Assembly: GCA_964412555.1 (NCBI GenBank)
Contig: CAYPPG010000032.1
Coordinates: forward strand, 20,955-84,954
DNA from: CAYPPG01 sp964412555
GTDB taxonomy: Bacteria; Hinthialibacterota; Hinthialibacteria; Hinthialibacterales; Hinthialibacteraceae
Direction of reading: 5' to 3'
DNA length: 64,000 nucleotides
Part shown: positions 27,314-36,113 of the stretch, piece after piece
Layout: every line of letters begins with the position of its first letter
Position numbering within the stretch: position 1 is the first letter of the stretch
Translations under genes and position numbers: made by a program
Notes under the pieces: model-generated
Databases searched by the model: none
What the model was told of the DNA's origin: nothing
The model's input: only the letters and a program-made list of their open reading frames with translations

Positions 27314-29197
27314 TTATTGTTCCAACATAAATAAAATCGCCTCCCGCATATACCAACCATGATCCTGCATCCCTTCTACTGTTTTCAAAGCTTTCTTCAT
27401 AGTCGGAACAGCGGGACGGGCTTTTTCGCCGATAGCGACTAGAACTTGTGTGGCATGGAGTTGTACTTTAACATCCTTATTTAAAATTCCCTCTTCGAGA
27501 ACTTGTAACGCTTCATCCTCATGATCGAGATTACAGAGTGCTTCGGCAGCTGCGAAGCGGACAGTGGAGAATGGATCATTCAATAAATTTTGCAATTCTT
27601 CTTCTGCAGATTTCGCTTGTCCGCCTACTGCGGCCAGGCCAACAGCGGCCCAATAGCGGGCTGCCGCATTCGAATCGTCCAACGCTTCGGTAAATTCGGG
27701 AACATACTGTGATCCACGCCCAACTTTATCCGCCACGCGAAGAATCCGGTCCAATGAATAGAGTTCTTTGTTTTGCCCCAGAAAATACGGCGGTTTTCCC
27801 TCTGCGAGTTCGAGCATCATGGTTTCGGGAAGCAAGGAAAGATCGCGCATTTCACGCATCCAATCAAAGAGTGCTCTGCGCATGGTTTGAAGTATTTTCT
27901 TGTGATCCGAGGAATCGGCCAGGTTGTTCATTTCATAGGGATCATTCTGCAAGTCATACAATTCTTCCGCCGGTTTGGAAGGTTGCATGAGCCATGCTTC
28001 ATCGCCGGTTAGCTGCCCCTCGGCATCCAAACGGCGGATTTCCTGGCGAATGGGAGTCAGTTCGGAAAAGAAACTCCGCTGCATCCGTGGACGATGAGGG
28101 AAAAAGTTGCGGATGTACTGATAACGGTGATTGACAATCGTTCGGCTGAATTCCAGCACTTCATCGACCCGGTCACGGATCGCAACAACATACTCATGCT
28201 CCTTCTCCGAATTTTTACCAAGAAATGGCAATCCTTGCATAGTTTCAGGGATTTCCACACTGGCCAGATTGAGGACAGTGGGGGCCAAATCGGCGAAATT
28301 GACCAAGCGCTTTTCCACTGAACCTGGCTTTCCAGGAGCCAAATGCTGATACTTTTTGGGAAATCGAACAAGTAACGGGACTCGAATACCGGTATCATGC
28401 AGCCAGCGTTTGCTGCGGGGAAGACCGTCGCCATGATCACCATAGAAAAAGACAATTGTGTCGTCGTCCAAACCATCTTCCTTCAATTGATCCAAAATCT
28501 GCTGGAATTCCTTGTCCATGATCGTAACCTGGGTATAAAAAGCGGCCATGTTGGTCCGCACGACCGGAGTATCGGGATAATAGGGCGGAAGGGGAATCTT
28601 TTCGGGATCATAGCGTTCTTCCGGCTTCAAGGTTTTATTCACTTTTTCCAATTCTTCTTTATCATATCGGGTTCGGCTTTGATGGGTGGTCATGAAATTG
28701 AACACACTGAAAAACGGTTTCCCATCGGGACGCTTGCGCCAGTGGGCAGTATCACTGGATTCATCCCAAGCGTTTTTCGGTGTCACAAAGTTATAATCTT
28801 CCTTTACATTGTTGCTGCAATAGTACCCGGCTTCACGCAGATATTCGGTAAAGCAATTAATTTGATCCGGAATAGGGACAAAACCCCGCAAATGCTGGGT
28901 CCCAAGCGTGCTTGCATAAATCCCAGTAATAATGCTCGAACGCGCCGGTGTGCATAACGGAGCGGTGGCATATGCATGCTCATAACGAATCCCTTCCGAG
29001 GCGAAACGATCCAGATTGGGAGTATGGGCGATGAGATCTCCATAGCAGCCCAAATGCGGACTCATGTCTTCGCAGGTAATCCAAAGAATGTTAGGACGGT
29101 CTGCAGCTTGAGTGAAATTCTGATTCAACAAGGCCGAAGCGGCGGTCAAGGAAGCGGTGGTTTTTAAGAAAGTACGGCGAGTTTGTGAATGTTGCAT
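27314..29197 (-). CDS. Secreted sulfatase fused to C-terminal HEAT-like repeats
   Basis: With the ATG at 29197 (GAGG six bases upstream) the protein has 627 residues and a Tat-like leader (RRTFLKTTASLTAASALL). The formylglycine motif is C-T-P-A-R at C82 in LCTPARSSIITG. Metal-binding residues are in ILWITCEDMSPHLGCYG and FFYGDHGDGLPRSKRW. The sulfatase domain ends near residue 460. The final 150 residues contain HEAT-like helical pairs (ALDDSNAAARYWAAVGLAAV, LNDPFSTVRFAAAEALCNL, LNKDVKVQLHATQVLVAIG). HEAT modules usually mediate protein contacts, so this sulfatase may be tethered or complexed. It is distinct from the sulfatase at 13940. Confidence 0.92.
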   Translation of the reverse strand: MQHSQTRRTFLKTTASLTAASALLNQNFTQAADRPNILWITCEDMSPHLGCYGDLIAHTPNLDRFASEGIRYEHAYATAPLCTPARSSIITGIYASTLGTQHLRGFVPIPDQINCFTEYLREAGYYCSNNVKEDYNFVTPKNAWDESSDTAHWRKRPDGKPFFSVFNFMTTHQSRTRYDKEELEKVNKTLKPEERYDPEKIPLPPYYPDTPVVRTNMAAFYTQVTIMDKEFQQILDQLKEDGLDDDTIVFFYGDHGDGLPRSKRWLHDTGIRVPLLVRFPKKYQHLAPGKPGSVEKRLVNFADLAPTVLNLASVEIPETMQGLPFLGKNSEKEHEYVVAIRDRVDEVLEFSRTIVNHRYQYIRNFFPHRPRMQRSFFSELTPIRQEIRRLDAEGQLTGDEAWLMQPSKPAEELYDLQNDPYEMNNLADSSDHKKILQTMRRALFDWMREMRDLSLLPETMMLELAEGKPPYFLGQNKELYSLDRILRVADKVGRGSQYVPEFTEALDDSNAAARYWAAVGLAAVGGQAKSAEEELQNLLNDPFSTVRFAAAEALCNLDHEDEALQVLEEGILNKDVKVQLHATQVLVAIGEKARPAVPTMKKALKTVEGMQDHGWYMREAILFMLEQ

Positions 29198-29266
29198 GGT
29201 TTTCCTCATATTTTCTAAATATATTATAACTTATAAATCATCATAAAAATTTTATTTAATTTTTAA

Positions 29267-30142
29267 TCAATTCAATTGATCTAATTGAATAAGATGATTA
29301 AAAATCATTATTGGTTTAATGTAGATGGTTGGAAGTACCAATGCTGAAACAAATACACTGCTCCATACCGTCAGGGAAAATCGCGAATTTGACAATGGAT
29401 TAAGTAATTCATTCGGATATTTCTTTAAAATCTTGAGTATACTCACCTGATCAGGTGGAAATTTATGCGGGTAATCGAATTCAAACATTTGGGGTTGCAC
29501 AGCTACCATTATTCCTATTAATTCTCCTGTATCTAAATCGTAAACTGGTCCTCCCGAATCTCCTTCCAAGATATTCCCGTCAATAAAAAAATGAATTCCA
29601 TCAGGATGCGTAGCAGATATGTTTCCTTTTTTTACAATTGGTCTAGGTGTGTCTTGAATAATTTTCCACCCAATAAAACCAACATCTCGGCCTATATAAA
29701 GAACATCTGTTGCTTTTTGTGAAATTTTGGCAGGAAAAGATCTACCAGAGATTTGCTCGAGTTTCAATAAGCATACATCATACTGAAGAGATGCAGTAAC
29801 ACTGCCAATGATCGCTTTTTCATTGTTGGGTCCAAAAATAGCAGTTGATTTTATCGTTTGAGGTGAAACATCGATTACATGTTTTGCGGTCACCAACCAT
29901 CCATCCTCATGAACGATAACACCTGATCCGATTCGTCTTTCACCATTATTCGTTTCAATACCGATAAAACGTGTGGATAAAAAGACCTCTTGAATTGAAT
30001 TATCGATTTCATATCGTACCCATAATTCCGCATTTTCAGCGTTACTTCCATTGACAAGAATTGTTAGCATAAGAAAATAGAAGAAAGAATATATCAAAAG
30101 GTGATTTGAAATGAAATCAAAACTTTTTGTTTTCATTGCCAT
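29267..30142 (-). CDS. Membrane-anchored trypsin-like (DegP-type) serine protease
   Basis: The 291-residue protein has a signal sequence (about 12-36), a chymotrypsin-fold protease domain and a hydrophobic C-terminal segment (about 255-280). The triad is visible as H88 in TAKHVID, D122 in QYDVCLLKLE and S196 in GDSGGP. No PDZ domain follows, unlike HtrA/DegP. It probably acts in the periplasm or at the cell surface in protein quality control or a dedicated cleavage. The 5' end overlaps the divergent small gene at 30111 by 32 bases. AAAGG precedes the chosen ATG; one two codons later is also possible. Confidence 0.86.
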   Translation of the reverse strand: MAMKTKSFDFISNHLLIYSFFYFLMLTILVNGSNAENAELWVRYEIDNSIQEVFLSTRFIGIETNNGERRIGSGVIVHEDGWLVTAKHVIDVSPQTIKSTAIFGPNNEKAIIGSVTASLQYDVCLLKLEQISGRSFPAKISQKATDVLYIGRDVGFIGWKIIQDTPRPIVKKGNISATHPDGIHFFIDGNILEGDSGGPVYDLDTGELIGIMVAVQPQMFEFDYPHKFPPDQVSILKILKKYPNELLNPLSNSRFSLTVWSSVFVSALVLPTIYIKPIMIFNHLIQLDQLN

Positions 30143-30389
30143 GATGCCTTTCTGCTTTGGTCACTGCGTCACAAGCGATAAACTTATTTCAAATACTGAA
30201 ATCCCTAATGTAACTCCATCGGATTATTATGTAATCGACCTTCCTAAAATAATCGATTATAACCAAAATACAGGTGACGTTACATTGGCAAATGAAACAA
30301 ATTATAACATAAATCACGAAATAAAACAATATGTGGAGGAGTATAATACCCGTCATCCGATAGCGATAAAAGTAAAGACGTTAGAATAA
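30111..30389 (+). CDS. Small secreted protein divergent to the protease
   Basis: A 92-residue protein with a hydrophobic leader (MKSKLFVFIAMMPFCFG) and a Cys at residue 19; the lipobox is poor because the residue before Cys is His. The mature part is Asn/Tyr/Ile-rich. AAAGGTGAT sits at proper spacing before the ATG, which supports translation. The first 32 bases are antisense to the start of the protease. No family is recognised. Confidence 0.5.
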   Translation: MKSKLFVFIAMMPFCFGHCVTSDKLISNTEIPNVTPSDYYVIDLPKIIDYNQNTGDVTLANETNYNINHEIKQYVEEYNTRHPIAIKVKTLE

Positions 30390-30606
30390 TACCATAATCC
30401 ATCCCTTTTACAAATTCGTTCTTGGTGATCTTGGGAATGCAGTATTATCTATAAAACGAATTCACTCTCCATTTAAAATTTGAGCCACACCTATTAATTT
30501 CTCATGTTTTTTAGTAAAATAACAATATCTGAATCGAACATTCTTTTCACATTCGATTAAAATGTTGCATAAAGTGAGTGGAACGAAAAAATGAAAATGC
30601 AGGGGT

Positions 30607-30692
30607 TGTATGATGCGGACAGGGATGCCCGCGCTCCGGCTTATCTTGATGCAGACAGAGATGCCGAGGGTTCGACTCTTTTATGATGCAGG
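30607..30692 (+). repeat. Degenerate family A repeats before the first TonB receptor
   Basis: GATGCGGACAGGGATGCCCG and GATGCAGACAGAGATGCC are two diverged units, and a third partial unit, TTTATGATGCAGG, contains the start codon of the receptor. They match the units of the array at 40281-40651. Confidence 0.8.
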
Positions 30693-32725
30693 ATAAAAAA
30701 GGATTATTTCTTGTTCTTTTGTTTCTTTTTGCACTCACCGGAACGTGTCATGCGGAAACCGGTGAAGCCGCAGAAAAACAGAAACTTACGTTGGAATTGA
30801 CAGATATGAGCCTTGAAGAATTGATGAACATCAAGGTCACATCCGTCTCCAAACGTCCGGAGAAACTCTCCCATGCGGAAGCGGCGGTATTTGTGATTAC
30901 GCAAGAGGACATCCGCCGTACCGGTGTGACGAGTATCCCCGAAGCCTTACGCATGGTTCCCGGGGTGGAAGTGGCAAGAATCGATGCCAATAAGTGGGCG
31001 ATATCGGCACGCGGTTTTACAAGGATGTTCGCCGACAAACTCTTGGTCTTGATAGACGGCCGTACAGTTTACACTCCGTTGTTCTCAGGCGTGTATTGGG
31101 ATGTCCAAGACACATTGATTGAAGATGTGGAAAGAATCGAAGTGATTCGGGGTCCGGGCGCCTCATTATGGGGAGCGAATGCAGTCAATGGTGTGATCAA
31201 TATCATCACCAAACATGCAAAAGACACACAAGGCGGACTCTTGTCCATGACGACCGGTACGGAAGAGAACGCGGTGGGTGGAGTACGGTATGGCGGAAAA
31301 ATCAATGAGGAAACCTATTATCGTTTCTACACCAAATACCTAAACCATGATGATTTTGTCAATTCAGCCGATCAGGATATGAATAATGATTGGGAAGTCT
31401 TTCGCAGTGGATTCAGGGTCGATTCCGGTCTCTCGGATACAGATTCGCTTACAGTTCAAGGAGACATTTATGGAGGCGGAATCGGATCGACTTATCAAAC
31501 ACCGATTTTGCAAGAACCTTATGCTGTAGACCTCGATTTTAACGATGCCATTGCCGGCGCCAATCTCCTTTCACGATGGAATCGTTTTTTTTCCGATTCG
31601 TCCGATATCTCGTTGCAAATGTATTATGACTGGACGAAACGGGAAATCAATGTCGGAGGTGAAGAACGGGATACATTCGATTTGGATTTTCAACATCACA
31701 TTCGATTGAATTCTAGGAATGATTTTCTATGGGGTTTAGGGTATCGGTATACAGCAGATTCATTCGATGAATCCACGACCGCCGCTCTTGAGCCATCAAG
31801 CCGAAGCGATCATCTGTTCAGTTTATTTATTCAGGATGAAATGGAGTTGATCGAAGAACTGCTGAAATTGACAGTCGGTTCGAAATTCGAACATAATGAC
31901 TACACCGGATTCGAGTATCAACCGACTGCCCGTCTGTTGTGGACACCGCATCCCCGCCATGCCGTATAGACGGCGATATCCCGCGCGGTACGCACCCCTT
32001 CGCGTGCAGATCATGATATTCGTTTGTACCCGCTTATTTATCCTCCCTCCAATTCCATTATTCCACTTCCTTATCCGATTGTCCCTCATGCCCTTGGTTC
32101 CGATGATTATGTGTCAGAAGAATTATTGGCGTATGAACTGGGATACCGAATGCAGGCAACGGATTGGTTTTCCATCGATCTTGCCGCATTTTATAATGTT
32201 TATGACCATTTACGTACCATCGAACTGGGAACCCTTCAATTCATAGAATCTCCTCCCCCACCTCATATTTTTATTCCTACCACGATGGACAATAAGATGG
32301 ATGGTGAGAGCTATGGGCTTGAAATAGCTGCTAATCTGCAACCAGCAGATTGGTGGAATCTTCAAGCGGCTTGTACATTTCTTCAGATGCATTTTCATCT
32401 GGATGGGGATAGTACGGATTTGCTACTTGAACAGTTAGAAGATGATATCCACTATCAAATCAACTTACGATCTGAAATGAATCTTACAGACACGATCGAG
32501 TTGGATTGCCAGATTCGCTCCGTTGGCAGAAAATCATCCATCCCGAGTTATTCAGCTGTCGATGCCCGTTTGGGATGGCATCCCACAAAATCGTTTGAAT
32601 TGTCAGTTGGTGCTCAGAATCTCCTGGATGACCGGCATAAGGAATCGGCAAATCCAATATCGGTAGGTTATGTCGCAGCGGAAGTGGAACGGAATGTGTA
32701 TGTGAAAGCGGTTTGGCGGTTTTGA
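30683..32725 (+). pseudogene. TonB-dependent receptor interrupted by one in-frame TAG
   Basis: The frame from 30683 encodes a signal peptide (ending TGTCHA), a plug domain with SLEELMNIKVTSVSKRPEKL, GVINIITK and the GPGASLWGANAVNG loop, and part of a barrel. A TAG at 31967-31969 (codon 429) stops it. The same frame then continues to 32725 with family sequence ending in AVWRF. Aligned to the paralogue at 33101, the TAG falls exactly at a Trp codon (HAV-stop-TAISRAV versus HSF-W-ASVSRAV), so a single TGG-to-TAG change explains it. Without the stop the product would be 680 residues, like its neighbour's 679. It would import large substrates across the outer membrane. It may be a recent pseudogene, a sequencing error, or a readthrough case. 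Confidence 0.9.
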
Positions 32726-32741
32726 TCATTTTCAAGGTTTT

Positions 32742-32783
32742 AGCCGGGTACCACGGGCAAGACGCCAGATCTGCCCGTGCTTA
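32742..32783. repeat. Dispersed hairpin repeat (family B)
   Basis: Arms CACGGGCA (32752-32759) and TGCCCGTG (32772-32779) enclose a 12-base loop after CCGGGTACC. The unit matches 6139-6181 with paired changes in both arms. Confidence 0.8.
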
Positions 32784-32799
32784 GGAGCACATACCCGTA

Positions 32800-32821
32800 G
32801 GGGCGATTCGCGAATCGCCCC
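32800..32821. repeat. Perfect 22-base palindrome
   Basis: Arms GGGGCGATTCG and CGAATCGCCCC abut with no loop. There is no T tail. It lies in the 375-base gap between the two TonB receptors, which otherwise contains only AT-rich sequence and a family B repeat. Confidence 0.85.
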
Positions 32822-33100
32822 TTCATTTGCAAGTACTGCTAACGCTTTTCCTTGATACTTGCTATTCTTCTCGCCTTCTTCCTTTCTTTGCTATTACCAT
32901 TTGTACATACTGAGACTCTTTATCTCTATCATTTTGACCGGTATAATTATCAACTTTATAAAAGAGTTTTACTTTTAGCATGGTATGTTGATAAATTTAG
33001 TCGTATTTTAGCCCTTCAGGGAAGATAAACCAGTATCTTGCTTTTTGGCTTATCTCTTGCTAAGGAGATACTCAAATCAGTATACGAGTCAATAATTGAA

Positions 33101-35140
33101 ATGTCGAAATCAATAGGTGGATGGATTCCTGTCTTTTTGATCCTTTCTTTTACAGGAATTTGTTGGTCTGATACCAGCGAATCCACTCAAAGTCTGTCTA
33201 TGAATTTGACAAAAATGAGTCTCGAAGAGTTGATGAATATCGAGATCACCTCGGTCTCCAAACATCCGGAGAAACTATCCAAAGCAGCAGCAGCCGTTTT
33301 TGTCATTACGGAAGAAGATATTCGCCGTTCCGGCGTAACAAATATTCCTGAAGCATTGCGTATGGTTCCCGGTTTGCATGTAGCGCGGATCGATGCAAAC
33401 AAATGGGCGATCACGGCGCGGGGATTCAGTGGGATGTTCGCAAACAAACTATTGGTCTTGATCGACGGCCGTTCTGTTTATACTCCACTCTTCTCAGGCG
33501 TGTTTTGGGATGTGCAGGATACATTGATCGAGGATGTGGAACGGATCGAAGTCATCCGGGGGCCGGGGGCAGCATTGTGGGGAGCGAACGCTGTCAATGG
33601 GATTATCAATATTATCACGAAAAATGCGAAGGATACCCAAGGCGGTCTTCTCTCATTGAAAGCCGGAACCGAAGAGCATGCCATCGGTGGTTTTCGATAT
33701 GGCGGTCAAGCGGGAGAGAATACATTTTACCGTTTTTACACAAAATACTTGAATCATGACGATTTTGTAGATGTTTCCGGCCAAGAATCGAATGATGGAT
33801 GGGAGATTATTCGAAGCGGTTTTCGAGTGGATTCAGCAATTTCCGAGAAGGATGATTTCACCGTCCAGGGAGATATCTATAGCGGAGATGAGGGGACAAC
33901 CTACAAAACATCGATTTTGCAGGAACCGTATGAACTCCATGTCGATTCACACGATGGAATGAATGGCGCAAATCTGTTGTCCCGCTGGAAACACCGTTTT
34001 TCCGACATTTCCGATATTTCTCTTCAACTATATTATGACTGGACCAAGCGGGATTTTAACATCGGTGGAGAAGAACGGGATATCTTTGACCTGGATTTTC
34101 AGCACCATTATCAACTGAGTTCAAGACATAATTTGATTTGGGGAGTTGGTTACCGGTTTACAGGAGATTCCATCGAACCATTGTTGGATGCGAGTCTGAT
34201 GCCAACAAGCCGGGAGGATCATCTATTCAGCGCCTTTGTCCAAGATGAGATCACGCTGTATGAAGATTTCTTGTTTTTGACGCTTGGCTCAAAGTTCGAA
34301 CACAACGATTACAGCGGATTCGAAGTGCAGCCAAATGCGCGGTTGCTATGGACTCCGCATGAACGACATTCATTTTGGGCTTCTGTTTCTCGTGCGGTTC
34401 GAACCCCCTCGCGTGCCGATCACGATGTAGACTTGGTTCAATTTGTTTTGCCTCCGAACGATCCGTTATTGCCGTTGCCGCTCCCTGTTTATCCCGTCGT
34501 GTGCGGATCTGACGATTTCATTTCTGAGGTCGTTGTAGCGTATGAAATGGGATATCGAATGCAAGCAACAGAGTGGTTTTCACTGGATATCGCAGCATTT
34601 TATAATGATTATGACCATTTGCGCACTGCCGAAAACGGTTTGATTTCCTTGAGAGATGATCCGGTTCCTCATTTTTTCCTACCGGTAACCGTTGATAACA
34701 AGATGTTTGGTGAAACCTATGGAGTGGAATTATCGGGAAACATTCAAGCAACATCCTGGTGGAGTTTGCATCCGGCTTATTCCTATTTGCAAATGCAAAT
34801 GCACATCGAATCGGACAGCACGGATACCTTGAATCCTCTTACGGAAGATGCGACCCCCCATCATCAGTTTTCGCTACGGTCCGCAATGGATATAAGCAAA
34901 GAGGTGGAACTGGACTTGTGGCTTCGCTATGCGGACAACCTCCCTCAGTATGATTTGTCCGGTTATTTGACGTTAGACGCCCGGCTTGGCTGGAGGCCGA
35001 CTGAGAGTTTTGAACTTTCGATTGGAGCACGAAACCTTCTCGATGACCGTCATCCGGAATTCGGCGATCCGGGATTGGTGCGGATTGTGGCGAGGGAAGT
35101 GGAACGAAGTTTTTACTTGAAAGGTGTTTGGAGATTTTGA
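33101..35140 (+). CDS. TonB-dependent outer-membrane receptor
   Basis: I choose the ATG at 33101, which gives a signal peptide (MSKSIGGWIPVFLILSF) and 679 residues; an upstream TTG would add 21 residues. The plug domain has KMSLEELMNIEITSVSKHPEKL, EDIRRSGVTNIPEALRMVPG and NAVNGIINIITK, typical of CirA/BtuB-like receptors. A 22-strand barrel is expected from about residue 200, and the protein ends FYLKGVWRF with the terminal Phe. Substrate import uses TonB-ExbBD energy; no TonB genes are nearby and the ligand is unknown. It is a close tandem paralogue of the interrupted gene upstream. An AAGGAGATA motif lies about 30 bases before the ATG, rather far for it. Confidence 0.92.
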   Translation: MSKSIGGWIPVFLILSFTGICWSDTSESTQSLSMNLTKMSLEELMNIEITSVSKHPEKLSKAAAAVFVITEEDIRRSGVTNIPEALRMVPGLHVARIDANKWAITARGFSGMFANKLLVLIDGRSVYTPLFSGVFWDVQDTLIEDVERIEVIRGPGAALWGANAVNGIINIITKNAKDTQGGLLSLKAGTEEHAIGGFRYGGQAGENTFYRFYTKYLNHDDFVDVSGQESNDGWEIIRSGFRVDSAISEKDDFTVQGDIYSGDEGTTYKTSILQEPYELHVDSHDGMNGANLLSRWKHRFSDISDISLQLYYDWTKRDFNIGGEERDIFDLDFQHHYQLSSRHNLIWGVGYRFTGDSIEPLLDASLMPTSREDHLFSAFVQDEITLYEDFLFLTLGSKFEHNDYSGFEVQPNARLLWTPHERHSFWASVSRAVRTPSRADHDVDLVQFVLPPNDPLLPLPLPVYPVVCGSDDFISEVVVAYEMGYRMQATEWFSLDIAAFYNDYDHLRTAENGLISLRDDPVPHFFLPVTVDNKMFGETYGVELSGNIQATSWWSLHPAYSYLQMQMHIESDSTDTLNPLTEDATPHHQFSLRSAMDISKEVELDLWLRYADNLPQYDLSGYLTLDARLGWRPTESFELSIGARNLLDDRHPEFGDPGLVRIVAREVERSFYLKGVWRF

Positions 35141-35248
35141 TGGGGAATAAGTATAGATGGAAAATTCGACTTGTACTCTTCCAGTAATATTTCCTTCAAC
35201 CTGCCACGTTGCCGGCAGGATGTTTGCGTTCTAAGCGCGCTCCGTTTT

Positions 35249-36112
35249 TCAGCCGCCGCGGCGCAGAGAAGAGAGTTGATCAGCGAGAATTCCGAAGAAA
35301 AAGACAATAACACCGGTCAGGATCAAAAAGATTGCACCGTCGGGGATGTTGAATTCGCGGAATAAGTTGAATCCCCCATACAAGGTTCCGAGAAAAACAA
35401 GACCCAAACTCACCGGCATGAAAATTTTCAAGGGATTGAACAGAGTGGCAACGCGAATGATCAATAACATCGTTTGAAAAGCATCTTTTGTCGAGACTGT
35501 GCTGCGCCGCCCTTTACGGGGAGCGGTTTGGATTGGAATCGTGCCAATTTCGTAAGCGTCTTTCACCATTGCCAAGGTCATCGTCGTGGATAAGGAAAAA
35601 CCATTCGGAAGGATGGGAAAGTAGTTGACCGCATCTTTCTTACGGAAAATACGCAACCCCGAGTTGAGATCCTCAGGACAATCGCCCAAAAGAAAACGTG
35701 CCAACTTTCGCAACACTTTTTTCCCGAAAGTCCTCGACGCATATTGGAAGGAACGTTGATCACGAACTCCAATCACGCAGTCGTATTCCTCCTTCAGCGG
35801 TTCCGCCACACGAAGTAGGTCGCGTGGATTGTGCTGTCCGTCTCCATCGATGATCGCAATCCATTCATGAAGAGCATGCCGTATCCCAGACTTGATCGAA
35901 GCGCCGTATCCTTTGTTCGTTTTGTGATGAATGACACGGGCGCCTCCGGAATCCGCCAATTCGGCCGTTTTATCCCGGGAACCGTCATTGACCACGATGA
36001 TCTCGTGCTCGATTTCTTTCAACGTCTCTTGAACACCGGAAATCACATCCGCGATACTGGCCTCTTCATTATACGCAGGAATAATTATCGATAACGCAGG
36101 AATATTTTTCAT
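35249..36112 (-). CDS. GT2 glycosyltransferase, dolichol-phosphate-mannose-synthase-like
   Basis: The 287-residue protein begins MKNIPALSIIIPAYNEEASI. It has VVNDGSRDKTAE, the IDGDGQHNP DxD-type metal and sugar-nucleotide motif, and NSGLRIFRK. Two hydrophobic segments at the C-terminus (about 225-245 and 255-275) anchor it in the membrane, as in GtrB-like polyprenyl-phosphate sugar synthases. It probably loads a hexose onto a lipid carrier for GT-C enzymes. The preceding hydrolase gene stops two bases before this start codon, so cotranscription is likely. The donor sugar is unknown. Confidence 0.9.
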   Translation of the reverse strand: MKNIPALSIIIPAYNEEASIADVISGVQETLKEIEHEIIVVNDGSRDKTAELADSGGARVIHHKTNKGYGASIKSGIRHALHEWIAIIDGDGQHNPRDLLRVAEPLKEEYDCVIGVRDQRSFQYASRTFGKKVLRKLARFLLGDCPEDLNSGLRIFRKKDAVNYFPILPNGFSLSTTMTLAMVKDAYEIGTIPIQTAPRKGRRSTVSTKDAFQTMLLIIRVATLFNPLKIFMPVSLGLVFLGTLYGGFNLFREFNIPDGAIFLILTGVIVFFFGILADQLSSLRRGG

Positions 36113-36113
36113 A

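Noticed and set aside
31967..31969. Stop-codon reassignment of TAG
   Set aside because: Several intact genes (glgA, the TPR gene, wecB, the membrane protein at 58427) end in TAG.
31896..32246. A frameshift in the first TonB receptor
   Set aside because: The two halves are in the same reading frame (start positions differ by a multiple of three); only a TAG separates them.
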